A stretch of DNA of 64,000 nucleotides from assembly GCF_018873765.1 (NCBI RefSeq), contig NC_057921.1:68809557-68873556 (forward strand), given 5' to 3'. This DNA comes from Telopea speciosissima (lineage: Eukaryota; Streptophyta; Magnoliopsida; Proteales; Proteaceae). A program made the translations under genes and the position numbers. This document shows positions 47,578 through 58,478 of the stretch, in pieces. Within the stretch, counting starts at the first letter, position 1. Every line of letters begins with the position of its first letter. The notes beneath the pieces are model-generated. The model made no database searches. It was not told the origin of the DNA and was given only the letters and a program-made list of their open reading frames with translations.

Positions 47578-50500
47578 ACACAAACATTCACAGGCCTTAA
47601 TCTTATTATAGTCTTACATAAACAAATGTACCACAAAATGCAATGCATATAATATATGGTACTGAAGATGCATGGTAAATATTCCATCTAGGCCCCATTG
47701 TATAAAAATGAACTGGAACAAGGTTTGCCTAAACCTAGCGCAAATACTACTTCAGTCTTCAAGAACATAGCCAGGCCCAGCCCGCCCCAAAAAATTGAAA
47801 ACTCAGGCAGCGGAGGCAAGTTTGATGGCTGAAGGCTGGGCTTGGTCTAGTTTAGTCCCATATGAAGCCCTAGTCAAGGATAATGCAGAAGCCTTTTGAC
47901 AACAAAGATGATGTTCTTGCAGGTCTTCTGAAAAATACGACCATCCTAGTGACAGTTTTGAAAACCATACCATGTGTTGAACTTCTAAGGGTCCTGGTAC
48001 AACAATTTGACATAGGTTGCTTCCTCAAACTGAGAAAGGGGAGAACAATGAGACATTCAATGGTCTTCTCTCTTACCAGTTTTCATAAAACTTACTGGTT
48101 TTGACCTGCCCCAAGAGATTCAGTCCAACTACCACTGTAGTGTCCATTCAAGTCCAGTCTGATTCCCAAAACCAAGGATGGCTATAAGAAAACATGAGAG
48201 TAAAAGATCTCAAATATGTCCTGATTTGAGGAACAATATATTCCAAGAGGGTCTAGGTGTTAGACACATTAAAGACATGAATATTGCTGGGATCATTGAA
48301 CAAGTTTGGTGGGTGGCATCCAAGAAAGACTCCTTGTGGGTTAAGTGGGTACAACATAGATACTGAAGACAGACTCTATTTGGATGGTGCAACCGATTCA
48401 AAATAGCTCTTGGGTTTGGAAGAAAGTCCTTAAGTATCGAGAGTGAGTTGGACCATTTGTTCACCACATTATAGGGAATGAATCTTCTACATTGCTTTGG
48501 CTTGAAACGTGGCATCCTGCAGGGGTTCTACTGAATAGATATGGACACCGTATCCGTTATGATGCAGGATCTAATAGAATGGCTTCTATGAAAACTATTT
48601 TGATAGATGGGAGGTGGAATCATGGGTCATCCACTTCGACGGGTCTTGGCCAGGTATGGGGGCAGTTGGACAGTATTCGACGTCTTAACGATTTAGGGGA
48701 AGATTCCAATATGGAGCCACAGGCACCTTCTCTACCAGACCAACCTGGGACATTGTGAGGTCCCATTCTTCTAAGGTGGATTGGGCGAGTACTATATGGT
48801 TCAAGAGTTGTATTCCTACGCACTCGATAACTACTTGGAGAAGCTTGGTAGACAGTCTGCCTACCAAATATCAGCTATGGAAGAGAAATGTGTTGGTGAA
48901 CCCTTATTGTTGCCTTTGTTGGGTGGGGCTGGAAAGTAGAGATCATTTATTTTTTTGATTGCCCTTTTATGAGACAGATTTGGGGAGATATTCTGAAGCT
49001 ATGTAATCCTTCCAGAAGGGCAGGGAGTAGTGTCATTTTGGAGGCTAGATGGATTGGAAAGACATTTAAGGGGGATTCTATAGGGGGCATTACCAAGCTA
49101 ACTTTCTGTTTTACTATTGGCCATATATGGAAGGAGAGAAACTTTCGTATTTTCCGTAACAAGACAAGGACCATGCCTTCTATCATTAAAGATATCCAAG
49201 CGGATGTGAACTATAGGTTATCCTTAAGGTAAGGAAATCTCCTATGAACCTTTTCCTAGTTCAGAGTTGGAGGGTGCATCCAATATGGGAATAGGTGTGA
49301 ATTTTTGTTGGGAGCTTCCAATTTTACCTTTAGTGTTGTGCATGCCCTAATACTCCTGTTGTAATTTGCAATTGCTTTGAGCTTTGGTTCCAATCTAGGC
49401 CTCGTGGTCCTATCCATGAGATCTAGTTCAGTTTGCCTTTGCTTGTATATAGTTTTGTTTCTTTTCAATAAATTGATACTACCTATCCCAAAAAAAAGAA
49501 AAAAAAAAAGAGTATATTCCAAGGAACAATTTTTTTTGATAGTTGATAACAGCAACCAAATGCTCTCTAGAAAAAATCTTTAAGCAATTTTGCCACTATA
49601 GATCCTATAAATATGGTTGAGAAGGATGGAGGACAATTGGTGAAATATTATATCGATGTTCACTACAAATACTAGGGAGATGAAGAAGCTTTGAAGTAGC
49701 ATCAGCTTGATCATCAAAATAGGGAACTACAGAAGTACCTACATATATGTACTTGTAAGGATGTCTAAGCAATGAAGAGGAGCACCACAAGAATCTAAGA
49801 CAGCAGGAAAAGCACTGTAAAAGCCTCAAAGTTCAATGGTTGAAATTTCTTGAATCCAAGGGTACCTTGAAGGTGCAAAATCTCTTCACCCTAAGAATTG
49901 ATCAGCTATGGACTCAACTGAAGAGACCTACCACCCAACCTGTCACACAGGACACACATACCTCCACATAGGAAGCAGCATGTTGGCACCAAGTTTCAAA
50001 GAGAGCTATTTGGGCAAGAAGATTGAAATATATGAAGTATTTCAGTATTACGGATCCAAAATTAGAAAGACTCGTGTTCCTATTATAAAATAATATAATT
50101 GCTCCTTAAATAGGATTCTTAGTTGTGTTAGCATTGTTTAAATTTTAGCTTATCAGATCTCAATTCACTTAACATTTCACATGTAATAAATCAAATGCTT
50201 CCTAGCTTCCTATTCTCCATGCAGTATTCATCCACCTGAATTGCAGGATTGTCTTTCTGTAGATTTCACATGTAGAGAAATGACTTCAATTCACTAAACA
50301 TGATCCTCACACACTTAGGAATCGGCTACGTAAATAGGTATGTTGGTTTATAAAAAGAAAGAGAGATGCTGATTTTGTTCCAAAGTATATATCTCCAACA
50401 GTATTCCAATTCCTTTAGACAATATAGAAGATATTGTAGGCTTTAACAGCATGATAAAAAGAGAAGTACTGATTGATGCTATGACTGGTGTGTGCGCATC

Positions 50501-51013
50501 AGCATGCGTTTTTTTAGAGAGAGAGAGAGAGAGAGGAATCTATTTTTAACACCCACTTCAAAGTAGCAATTTTATACATTGATAGCAATAACCTACTCTG
50601 ATCTGATCGGGCACTTACAATTTTCCACTTGCAATCTTTTTGGGTAAAAAAACAAGAAGAAAAGAGATCAAAATATCAAATGGAGTTTCATAAAGAGAGA
50701 AGTGAGGACAAACGCAAAATCATATAGAACCATTCAGATCACCACTTACTGACAGGAAATTGAACATTCTTTATCATGAAAAGCCAGTTCTAAACAGTTT
50801 CTATTCGATATCAGTTGAATTGTCCATAAATTCACTCTCAAATTCATCCAACTTGTTTTTTTTTTTTTTGGAAAGAAAATCACGAGTGGATCAGAAGTAA
50901 GGAAATCGGAATCAATAGATACAAACCTTCCCAGAGATTATAAGCCAGCAATCCTTTATTTGACTGTGCTTGGCGACATCCTCAAACAAAAAAATTTTAC
51001 GATCTGAAGCCAT
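46578..51013 (-). CDS. Cytochrome b5, tail-anchored (complete, 3 exons)
   Basis: Exons 51013-50927, 47012-46946 and 46828-46578, GT-AG and in phase, give 134 residues, the usual size for plant ER cytochrome b5. The protein carries electrons from NADH-cytochrome b5 reductase or P450 reductase to desaturases, hydroxylases and related ER enzymes. Seen: [20 protein letters not shown], the heme motif DDHPGG with His40, DVGHS with the second heme ligand His64, the linker [17 protein letters not shown], then a C-terminal membrane helix (about residues 107-127, [20 protein letters not shown]) ending RHFTKKD on the lumenal side. The start ATG at 51013 is the conserved MASDRK. Intron 1 is 3.9 kb and contains a LINE remnant. 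A MULE end lies 484 bases upstream of the ATG, inside the likely promoter. Confidence 0.95.
47013..50926 (-). other. Intron 1 of cytochrome b5 gene
   Basis: Holds a CT/AC compound microsatellite (47527-47585), a LINE tail-like segment near 47340-47470 (TTATCCCAACTAATGAGGTC), the LINE fragment at 48175-49511, a GA run (50515-50535), and otherwise AT-rich sequence. Confidence 0.7.
48175..49511 (+). pseudogene. LINE 3' fragment with zf-RVT domain
   Basis: 5'-truncated LINE, antisense to its host gene. In order: [20 protein letters not shown] and [11 protein letters not shown] (48178-48366), degenerate sequence, then [40 protein letters not shown] (the first 66-residue ORF ends at 48958; the C-terminal zinc-binding zf-RVT domain is split by a stop), [12 protein letters not shown], and [14 protein letters not shown]. 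An A-rich tail with a few Gs is at 49489-49511. Several stops and frame changes show it is dead. Confidence 0.85.
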
Positions 51014-51487
51014 GCCTGCTGTCGCTTCACACAAACATCAAAAGGCCCAAAAATTTCAGACCACATAAGAATCATCGATATCTTAATACGGAGAAAACCA
51101 GAAGAAAAAAAAGGTTGTGAGAGAAAAACGAATTGGGAGGTAATTATTGATTATCACAGAAGAGAAAGCGGCGGAGTAAGCAACAGAAACAGGAGTCCAC
51201 CAGCTCCTTTCTCGATCTAAAGTAGCAGAGGAAAAGAAAAGAAAAGAAAAGAAAAGAAAACCATTTAAGGTCGAAAACTTAAAAATTACCTCCTCCACCG
51301 ACCCTTGCACGCCTTCAGTTTCAAAATGCCCAAAAGTCACCCGAAAGAAGCACAAGCATCACCAAAATCTACCATTTGTATGAATAATGGTTTACGAGGA
51401 AGAATCTGTTACCACTGTAAGCCAATTTTGGTCAAGGATTTCGTGAATCTCGATGGTCTCTGTCACAGTGACCCTCAATAGTTTTCG
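51014..51487 (-). promoter_or_regulatory. Cytochrome b5 upstream region, shortened by the MULE
   Basis: Only 484 bp separate the cytochrome b5 ATG from the left MULE end. A GAAAA tandem run (51236-51260) lies inside. A possible 5'-UTR donor (GGAG|GTAATT, minus strand, near 51288) is visible but not certain. Original upstream promoter DNA is now displaced to beyond 57481. Confidence 0.5.
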
Positions 51488-51496
51488 TTTCTAAAT
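51488..51496. repeat. MULE target-site duplication, left copy
   Basis: TTTCTAAAT, identical to 57481-57489; 9 bp is the size made by Mutator-like transposases. Confidence 0.95.
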
Positions 51497-52123
51497 GGGT
51501 AAATTACATATACCTCCCCTGTACTTTGGTCTAATTACACATTCCTTCCCTTGGTTTTCTCACCTTACATTTTGACCCCTTATGGCTGACGGTGTTAGGG
51601 TGCTGTTAGTTAATGGTTTAAAAAGACTATTTTACCCTTTACTAACAAATAAAAATTGCATTTTCAATTCTACCCTTTTCATCATCTCTAAAATCAACTA
51701 GGGTTTCATTTTCACCCACCTCCAACCTTATCCAGCGATAGCCACCTCCAAGCTTCTTCGGTGACAACAACCTTCAAGCAACTCCGGCGACAGTCACCTC
51801 CAAGCATCTCCATCTCCGACGAAGGTTAGTTGCTTCTTCTTTTTTCATTTCATCCTCTCATAGTGTAATACCATATGCTCATTTAGTGAAATAGCTTTCA
51901 ATCCCACCCCTATGTTCGAAAAATTAGAGCAAAATCATTTTCAAACGAATTAGGGCAGAATGTATGTAGATTGTAATACCATATGTTGATTTAACAAAAT
52001 AGACTTGGCTGATCCAGTTTATTTATAAATTGTGTTTTTATATCCATGTTAATTAAACTCAGTTTGGATCAAATTAATAGATTTTCTAATACCAACTAAT
52101 CTAGTTTCTTGTTTGCAGAGCCA

Positions 52124-52546
52124 ATGTCTACATCCAGTGTGAATGGCAGCAACCATCCTGGATTGAAGTTCAAAAACATAAAGTGTTATTGTGGGTTTAG
52201 AGCAGAAGTAAAGATATCTAAGTCTAATCAGAATCCGGACAAACTTTATTGTGTTTGTGGAGCAAAGAATAAACAGGACAAGTGCAGGTTTTTCTCCTGG
52301 TGTGATCCATATAATGAAGAGATAATTGGTGATAGGATGGTGTTGAATGAAGAGATGCAAAGTGTACCAAACCCCAGTCCTCCAGATGTGGTGGAAGAGA
52401 TGTCCAATTTGAAACTCAGATTAGGGCAGATGGAGCTTAGACAAGCGCAGATGGAGGTTAGACTAGGTCGGGGGGAGCTTGTTGGGCAAGTTTTATTTTG
52501 CTTTGTTGTTGTAGTTGTTTTAGCCTTTATTGTTAAAAAATTGTAA
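52124..52546 (+). CDS. MULE-borne GRF zinc-finger, coiled-coil, tail-anchored protein
   Basis: 140 residues. A GRF-type zinc finger at residues 21-61 has Cys21, Cys23, Cys43 and Cys54 with the CYCG, NPDKLYC and CRFFSW segments. An acidic linker follows (about 62-84), then a heptad-rich charged helix (about 85-117, NLKLRLGQMELRQAQMEVRL), and a C-terminal hydrophobic segment (about 124-137, VLFCFVVVVVLAFIV) ending KKL, suggesting a tail anchor. ATG 52124 follows a clean acceptor (TTTGCAG, 52112-52118); a matching donor GACGAAG|GTTAGT near 51824 suggests a 5'-leader intron, so the promoter would be in or near the left inverted repeat. Proteins of this layout are common in plants, often in repeats. 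GRF fingers bind single-stranded nucleic acid in other proteins; a role here is unknown. Confidence 0.75.
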   Translation: MSTSSVNGSNHPGLKFKNIKCYCGFRAEVKISKSNQNPDKLYCVCGAKNKQDKCRFFSWCDPYNEEIIGDRMVLNEEMQSVPNPSPPDVVEEMSNLKLRLGQMELRQAQMEVRLGRGELVGQVLFCFVVVVVLAFIVKKL

Positions 52547-52679
52547 AAGATAAGTTGATGAAGTATTGTAATCAAGTACTATTTAGCAATGAAATGAACA
52601 ACTTTTTTTAACTGTTGTATTTGTTATGATTTGTTATAATCTTCAAAGTGGCAACATTTCCCATATTTTAGTAGGTAAA

Positions 52680-53050
52680 AGGGACTGATAATCTGTAAAG
52701 TTGTCCTAGTTCCAAATGGGCAGCATCTCCATTAAAACATGAGAAAAATTGACAACCTGTATGGACTTTGATCATATGTGAAGTTGTCCTAGTTCCAAAT
52801 GGGCAACATCTCCACTAAAACATGACTCAAATTTACAACCTATATGGACCTGATCATATGTGAAGTGTCCTAGTTCCAAATGGACAACATCTCCCCTAAA
52901 ACAGGACAAAATTTACAACCTGTATGCAAGGATAATATGTAAACATGTAATAAAAACCATATGGACAGCATCTCCTCTAAAACAGGACAAAATTTACAAC
53001 CTGTAAGCAAGGATAATAGTAAACATCTAATAAAACCTATATGGGGATCC
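52680..53050. repeat. Tandem array of ~80-bp units inside the MULE
   Basis: About four to five imperfect units, each with GTCCTAGTTCCAAATGG, CAGCATCTCC, TAAAACA and TTTACAACCTGTATG words. The array lies between the 3' ends of the two convergent MULE genes. Confidence 0.8.
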
Positions 53051-53331
53051 ATAATAAGTCACATCAAATCAACCACACAACATTACATATGTTCCACATA
53101 ATTCAACCATCTAACACTTAAACTTTCAAACATCCTTAAATTGTTCCAATCAACCTACTTCCACAAAGTACGAAAATTTCAAAACACATGACATTGTTTG
53201 AAAACCCATATACAACCTGGGTCAATATTACAAAACAAGTTCATAACACTCATAAAAGATCCAAAAAAATCCAAGTCTGCAGCCAACACCATCTGACACT
53301 TGCTTCCCTTTAAAGTTTCCAAGCTGCTCAG

Positions 53332-56300
53332 CTACTTTTTGTTGCTTGTTCCCTTTTGTTTTGCCCGTTTAATTGCCAATTGGGATCTAATCCTCTCTTG
53401 TGGAGTCTCAGTTGTAGTAGTAGTAGAAGCTTGTGATCTAGTTACAATCTGTGACATGCGCACCTCATCTTCTTCCTCATTTCTTTTCTTCTGTTTCATA
53501 AACATAAAACAAAAACAAAGTTAGAATGAGCTTACAATATAGTTACACTACATATAACAGATGTAAAAATTTGATGGAATTACCTTTCTAGGCCTTGAAG
53601 TATTAGAAAAAGATGCCCCCTTCTCCTTAACTGGAGCTCTCTCGCACCTCCTCTTGTTATGTCCAAGTTCTTTACACTTTTACCATCTCACAGTCCTACG
53701 TCTCTTTTAAAATCTGCTGGAGCTCCCTCACCAGGTTCCCTCCTCCTGTTTTTATGAGGTCTACCTGGTAATCTCTTCAGTTTTGGAGGCTGCTCAACAC
53801 CTTGTGGACCTTCTTTACTCAAATCTTGTATATCTGGGAGGGGATGGATCATATTCGCATATGTCACCAAGTACCTCTGCTTATTGTAACATCCATCACA
53901 GTAATCTTCAACAATCTGTCTCTTGTATGAGATTGCTGCAGCTGCATGCTTACATGGCACCCCAGTACACTCCCATACTCTACATGTACAACTTCTCTTT
54001 CCAAATCAACCACAAACTTTCTCACAAAGTTTTCTGCAACTTCAAATTCATATGGAGAAGATGCATAGACATGACAATGTCTGGACTGTTTTTTAACAGT
54101 TGCTATTTTGTGCAACTCTTTTGGTACCTATTGTATAACCTCTCCAGCACCTTAATCCTGATGGAGTCAAGTAAACTCAATATTGGCTTGCTTCTCAAAG
54201 ATCCAACCCAACTGTTAAAATGCTCAGTGACATTGTTTGTAATAGAATCATTCTTACATCTCAAATCAAATGCATGCCTAGACCACAATGTATGTGGTTT
54301 CCTATTCAACTACTCATAGGCTGCATTGTCAATGGATTTAATGGTATCCATTGCCTTTTGAAATAGAACCAAAGTAGATGCTTCAGAAGCTACCCAATAA
54401 TATCTTCTCAATATAGATCCAGGGAACTTTGCCTTAAAGTGTTGGTATAGATGTCTACTACAACATCTAATATTAGAATACGGAAAGAGGTCACCAATAA
54501 TCTCTGTCAATCCCTACATAAATCAAATGCAAAACATAGAAATTAAGTACCACTTAAACTCTATCAATTCAAAACTTATAAATTTTCAAAAAATAATTAT
54601 AGCATACTAAATCAGACATACCTTCTGGTTATCTGACATAAAAGTTAATGTGTTGTCATCACTTGCATCCCCTAGAGCATCATGTAAACAATCCAAAAAA
54701 AACCTCCAATTGGATTTGTTTTCAATTTCCACCACTCCAAATGCAAGTGAGAATATAGAGTTATTCCCATCAACTGCTACAGCTGATAACAACACCCCTC
54801 CAAATCTACTCTTAAGATGGCAGCCATCAAGTCCAACAAACTTTCTACAACCATTCACAAAACCATCTCTACATGCTTTGTAACATACAAAACATCTCTT
54901 GAAGACTGGCTTAGTTGATATATCCATTGGTCTGTCCTCATACTGAAGTATGAACATGCTACCAGGATTTGTTTGCACAACTAGCCTTGCATAGCTAGGT
55001 AACATTGCATAAGAATCTGCATGATTACCTTCATTCCATTCATGGGCAACCTTGCGTGCCCTCCACAGCTTCATGTATGAAACTTGAAGTCCAAATCTTT
55101 TTAGAAAAATAGCTGACATGGCTTCTCTTGACATTCTTGGGTCAGCCTTAAGCTCTTCACAGAGTTTCTCAGCAACCCACTTGTATGAAACATTGATTTC
55201 GTTTGAATCTCTGACACATGTATGTTGTGGGTTAAGAGTCTTTATCATAAATGCCTTACCATCACCATCTGGAGAAGCATGAATTCTCCAAGTACAACCA
55301 TTACCTGCACATCTTGTTGTGACTCTTGACTTTTCATTTTTCTGTTTTAAAAGCTGGAAACCCTCATGAACCACATATTCATATAGTACTTTTTTGAAAT
55401 GATTCACATCATCGTACATCAAACCAACCTCTAAAGTTATTCTTTGTCTTTCATCAAAACCATCATTACCTTGAAGTTTGTATCCATGGGACTCATCAGG
55501 ATCATAGTCAGACAACTCATCCTTCTCATCCATAACTGTATCCTCATTTGTCTGTCCTTTCACATCAAGCACATCAGCTTCTTCTTCATACTCACTATCA
55601 CTTCCACTTGTTATTACTCACATCAACTCTCTCATCCTCACTTTTATAGACCCATTCATCATCGATCTTGTCTTCATCGTTCGTCTTCATCGATTGCATT
55701 TTCTATTGGTTCACATCCTCCATAACTCTTGCTAGTTGCCCTGGTTCTTGTACCAATGGGTGTCTCCCTACTGGTTGCAATGCCCAAGCTTCTAGTTTTT
55801 GCAATGGGTGAAGTGTTACCAAAAATGCCTTGGCTTGCAGATGCATCTGATCTGCTACTACTCTCTCTCTCTCTAGCAGAGGCATCAGAATTAGCCTTGG
55901 CTTTCTCACCAATTGATTTGCCACTGGATCTTGTAATAGCAGTTGTTCCAGTAGCCTTTCCCATGGCTGAACTTCTAGTATCCCTTTCTCTTTCACCAGC
56001 ATTAGCATTAGCATTAGAAGCAGCATGTGCAACAACTGTGCCAGTACCAGTACCAGTGCCAGTACCTAGAGATGTACATTTTGAATTACAACCCACACCA
56101 CCTCTTCTAGGAGTGTGCTTTACCACTTTTTGCCGAGTAAAATGACCTACAACTGGAACATCTCTATCAATTACAGAATAAACCTCACTCTCTTCAACAT
56201 TTTCTTCTCTGCTCACTACTGAATTGCTGTATCCATTGACTATATAATTCTCATTAACTTCTTCATTCACAACAAGACAATGGACATAAACATTCACTGA

Positions 56301-56594
56301 AGCAGACTTTTTACATAATGAAAACATCTTGTACACTGTGTAATCATCATTCACTTCAATCACTTGTCTATTTGGGGTTACACAGTTAGTCTTGAAGTTC
56401 ACTGAACGACCCACAGGGACTTCTTTAAGCACTGTATTGTATATGTCACAAAGCATGTCTAGGTAGCCATACCTATCTGGATCAACCTTCTTCTGTGCCC
56501 ATTTATCTTGCCAAGTAAATTCAATATTGCATATTACATCCATTACTAGGGCTGTGCATAAACCAAAAAATTCAACATTGATGATATGGGTCAA
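53332..56594 (-). pseudogene. MULE transposase (MURA type), disrupted
   Basis: Order on the minus strand: PB1-like N terminus (DPDRYGYLDMLCDIY, near 56490), low-complexity Ser/Thr/Gly/Arg linker to 55674, two frame breaks at 55690-55580, then a MuDR-type zinc-finger region (TTRCAGNGCTWRIHAS), the catalytic core with VGLDGCHLKSRFGG (first Asp), NKSNWRFFLDCL and LTFMSDNQK (second Asp), an intron 54621-54514 with proper splice sites, CSRHLYQHFKAKFPG, then TAG at 54310-54312 where the family normally has Trp, then NNVTEHFNSW (likely Glu), frame breaks near 54115 and 54000, the SWIM finger WECTGVPCKHAAAAI, a knuckle with its first Cys lost (KCKELGHNKRRC), an intron, and a final exon (53490-53332). 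One stop and several frameshifts make it inactive; splice sites and catalytic residues survive. Confidence 0.9.
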
Positions 56595-56852
56595 CGGATA
56601 TTTAAAAACTTGCTAAAAGAATTATCTAAATAAATAGCATCCAAGTGTAAAATTAAGAGACTAATAAACTTAAGGATTTCTGCTAAACAAAATATCAAAT
56701 AAATCTGATGACAATTCTTGGATTTATAGCATGTAAAACTTGGGTCTATGCCTCAGCCTATTGCATAGTTATTCATATGTATGTATGGATTTACAAACAC
56801 AAGTTCTGGTTGTATTACATCAACAAAAGTATAACAAAGGAATTAAGGCTAT

Positions 56853-56945
56853 ACCTCAAATCGATTGAAGGAGAGGAATTAGGGCAAGTGAGCTGTCTGT
56901 ATGGTACACCTCAAATCGATTGAAGGAGAGGAATTAGGGCAAGGT
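56853..56945. repeat. 50-bp direct duplication in MULE leader
   Basis: ACCTCAAATCGATTGAAGGA plus GAGGAATTAGGGCAAG occurs twice, at about 56854 and 56904, upstream of the transposase frame. Confidence 0.8.
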
Positions 56946-57480
56946 TGTCGATGTATGGAAGAAGAGGAATTAACTTCCCATCTCATTCTCCAAACCAGCA
57001 TTAGCCATAGCTACCTGTGTATGGAAGAAATTTTAGGTCACGAAGGAAGAAGATTGAGTTTGAAAGCGAAAATGGTTGAAATCAAAAGAGGAAATTAGGG
57101 TTTCACACATACCTTCTCTGCGCCTTTCTTCTCTAGCCGCAGATCATCAAACGACTGGCAGATGGTTTGGTGTATCGTCGCCGAAGAGTTCACAGGTCAG
57201 AGGTTGAAGACGAAGTTTGGAATTGGAAGTGTCTTTCTCCCTTTCCCTTGTTATTTTCATCAAAAGGGTAAATGGGCCATCTCACAATGACCAAGGGGTA
57301 ATTTGGGTATTAAAAAAAATCTAACTACGCCATGTCAGCACATAACAAACAAATGCTAACGGCAAGGGAGGAATTAGTAATTTTTGGAAAACTATAGGGG
57401 AATCGAATGTAAGGTGGGAAAACCAAGGGGAGGAATGTGTAATTAGGCCAAAGTACAAGGGAGGTATATGTAATTTTCCC

Positions 57481-57489
57481 TTTCTAAAT
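57481..57489. repeat. MULE target-site duplication, right copy
   Basis: TTTCTAAAT, identical to 51488-51496. Confidence 0.95.
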
Positions 57490-58433
57490 CAAACTAGAGG
57501 TGGGCGATTCTTTGGTCGGTCCGCTTGGTCTCGGTAGGCCCACGGCCCACCCTATATAGGGTAAGACATGTTTTAGCTTAGTCCCAACCTAGCCGGAGCC
57601 CAGTGGAAGCCCAAAATTATTAGATCTGGGCCTGGGCTTGAATATGTACGGGTGAAGGAAAGCTTTTGGTAATATTATAAAGACAATATTCTAAAAGAGA
57701 TAATGGTGAACTTTGCTCGAAATCGCTCCCTTTGGTAGCAAGTGAAATGCAAATATGTCCTTAGAAAAGAGAAATATTTTTTACAGAAAAAGTCATTTTT
57801 GGTGTTTTTGTTGCAAGGGAAATGTCAATATTTTCTTAGGAAGTGAGACATATTGTAAATATTTTCCTTCACATCCCTTTCCCCAATTCTCTTGCAACCA
57901 AACGGTGCCTAAACAACAATGGGTTGAGATTTTAAAAAGGGAGGGGAAAAAAAAATCAAAGGGCAATGAATAGTTAAGAAGACTGTGCGGGCTTGGGCCC
58001 GAGTAGTGAGGCCCTTATCTTGTAGGTTAGGCCTGGCCCAGTCCTATAATGTGGCAATTCTGAATTGTTGGATGGATAGGTCTAGGTTCAGAATCACCAC
58101 GTCCCATGTTTTAAATTCAAATTCCATATAACTTGCCATACTCTCCCATTTAGGTCCATGTACCCCTTCAATAGTCTTGTATACGGGTAGTCATAAAATT
58201 TCAATTTTATTATCAATATTATGTCACTTGGCCAACTTAGATAGAGTTGAAACTTAAAATGTGGGCAAAGGACCTTGGGATCAATCTGTCCAAAAAATTT
58301 GGGACACATCCAACTTCTTGTAACAAAGGGATCTAATGTCAAATGCATAACTGGAGGGGTCACTTGTGTAGTTGTCCCATAGCATCATCATTTTTTTATT
58401 CAAATGGCCAAAGGTTCTAACCGCTAGGGGAGG

Positions 58434-58478
<45 letters not shown>

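Larger units (their letters stand above)
51497..57480 (-). mobile_element. Mutator-like element (MULE), 5,984 bp, complete ends
   Basis: The left end GGGTAAATTACATATACCTC and the right end, read inward as GGGAAAATTACATATACCTC, continue as inverted repeats for about 75 bp with about five mismatches. A perfect 9-bp duplication flanks it. It carries a transposase on the minus strand (broken, 53332-56594) and an intact GRF-zinc-finger ORF on the plus strand (52124-52546), transcribed toward each other with an ~80-bp tandem array between. The intact ends and perfect duplication suggest fairly recent insertion, but the transposase breaks mean it cannot move without help. Confidence 0.95.

Noticed and set aside
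55729..56145. Plus-strand 138-codon hydrophobic ORF
   Set aside because: Antisense of the low-complexity linker of the MULE transposase.
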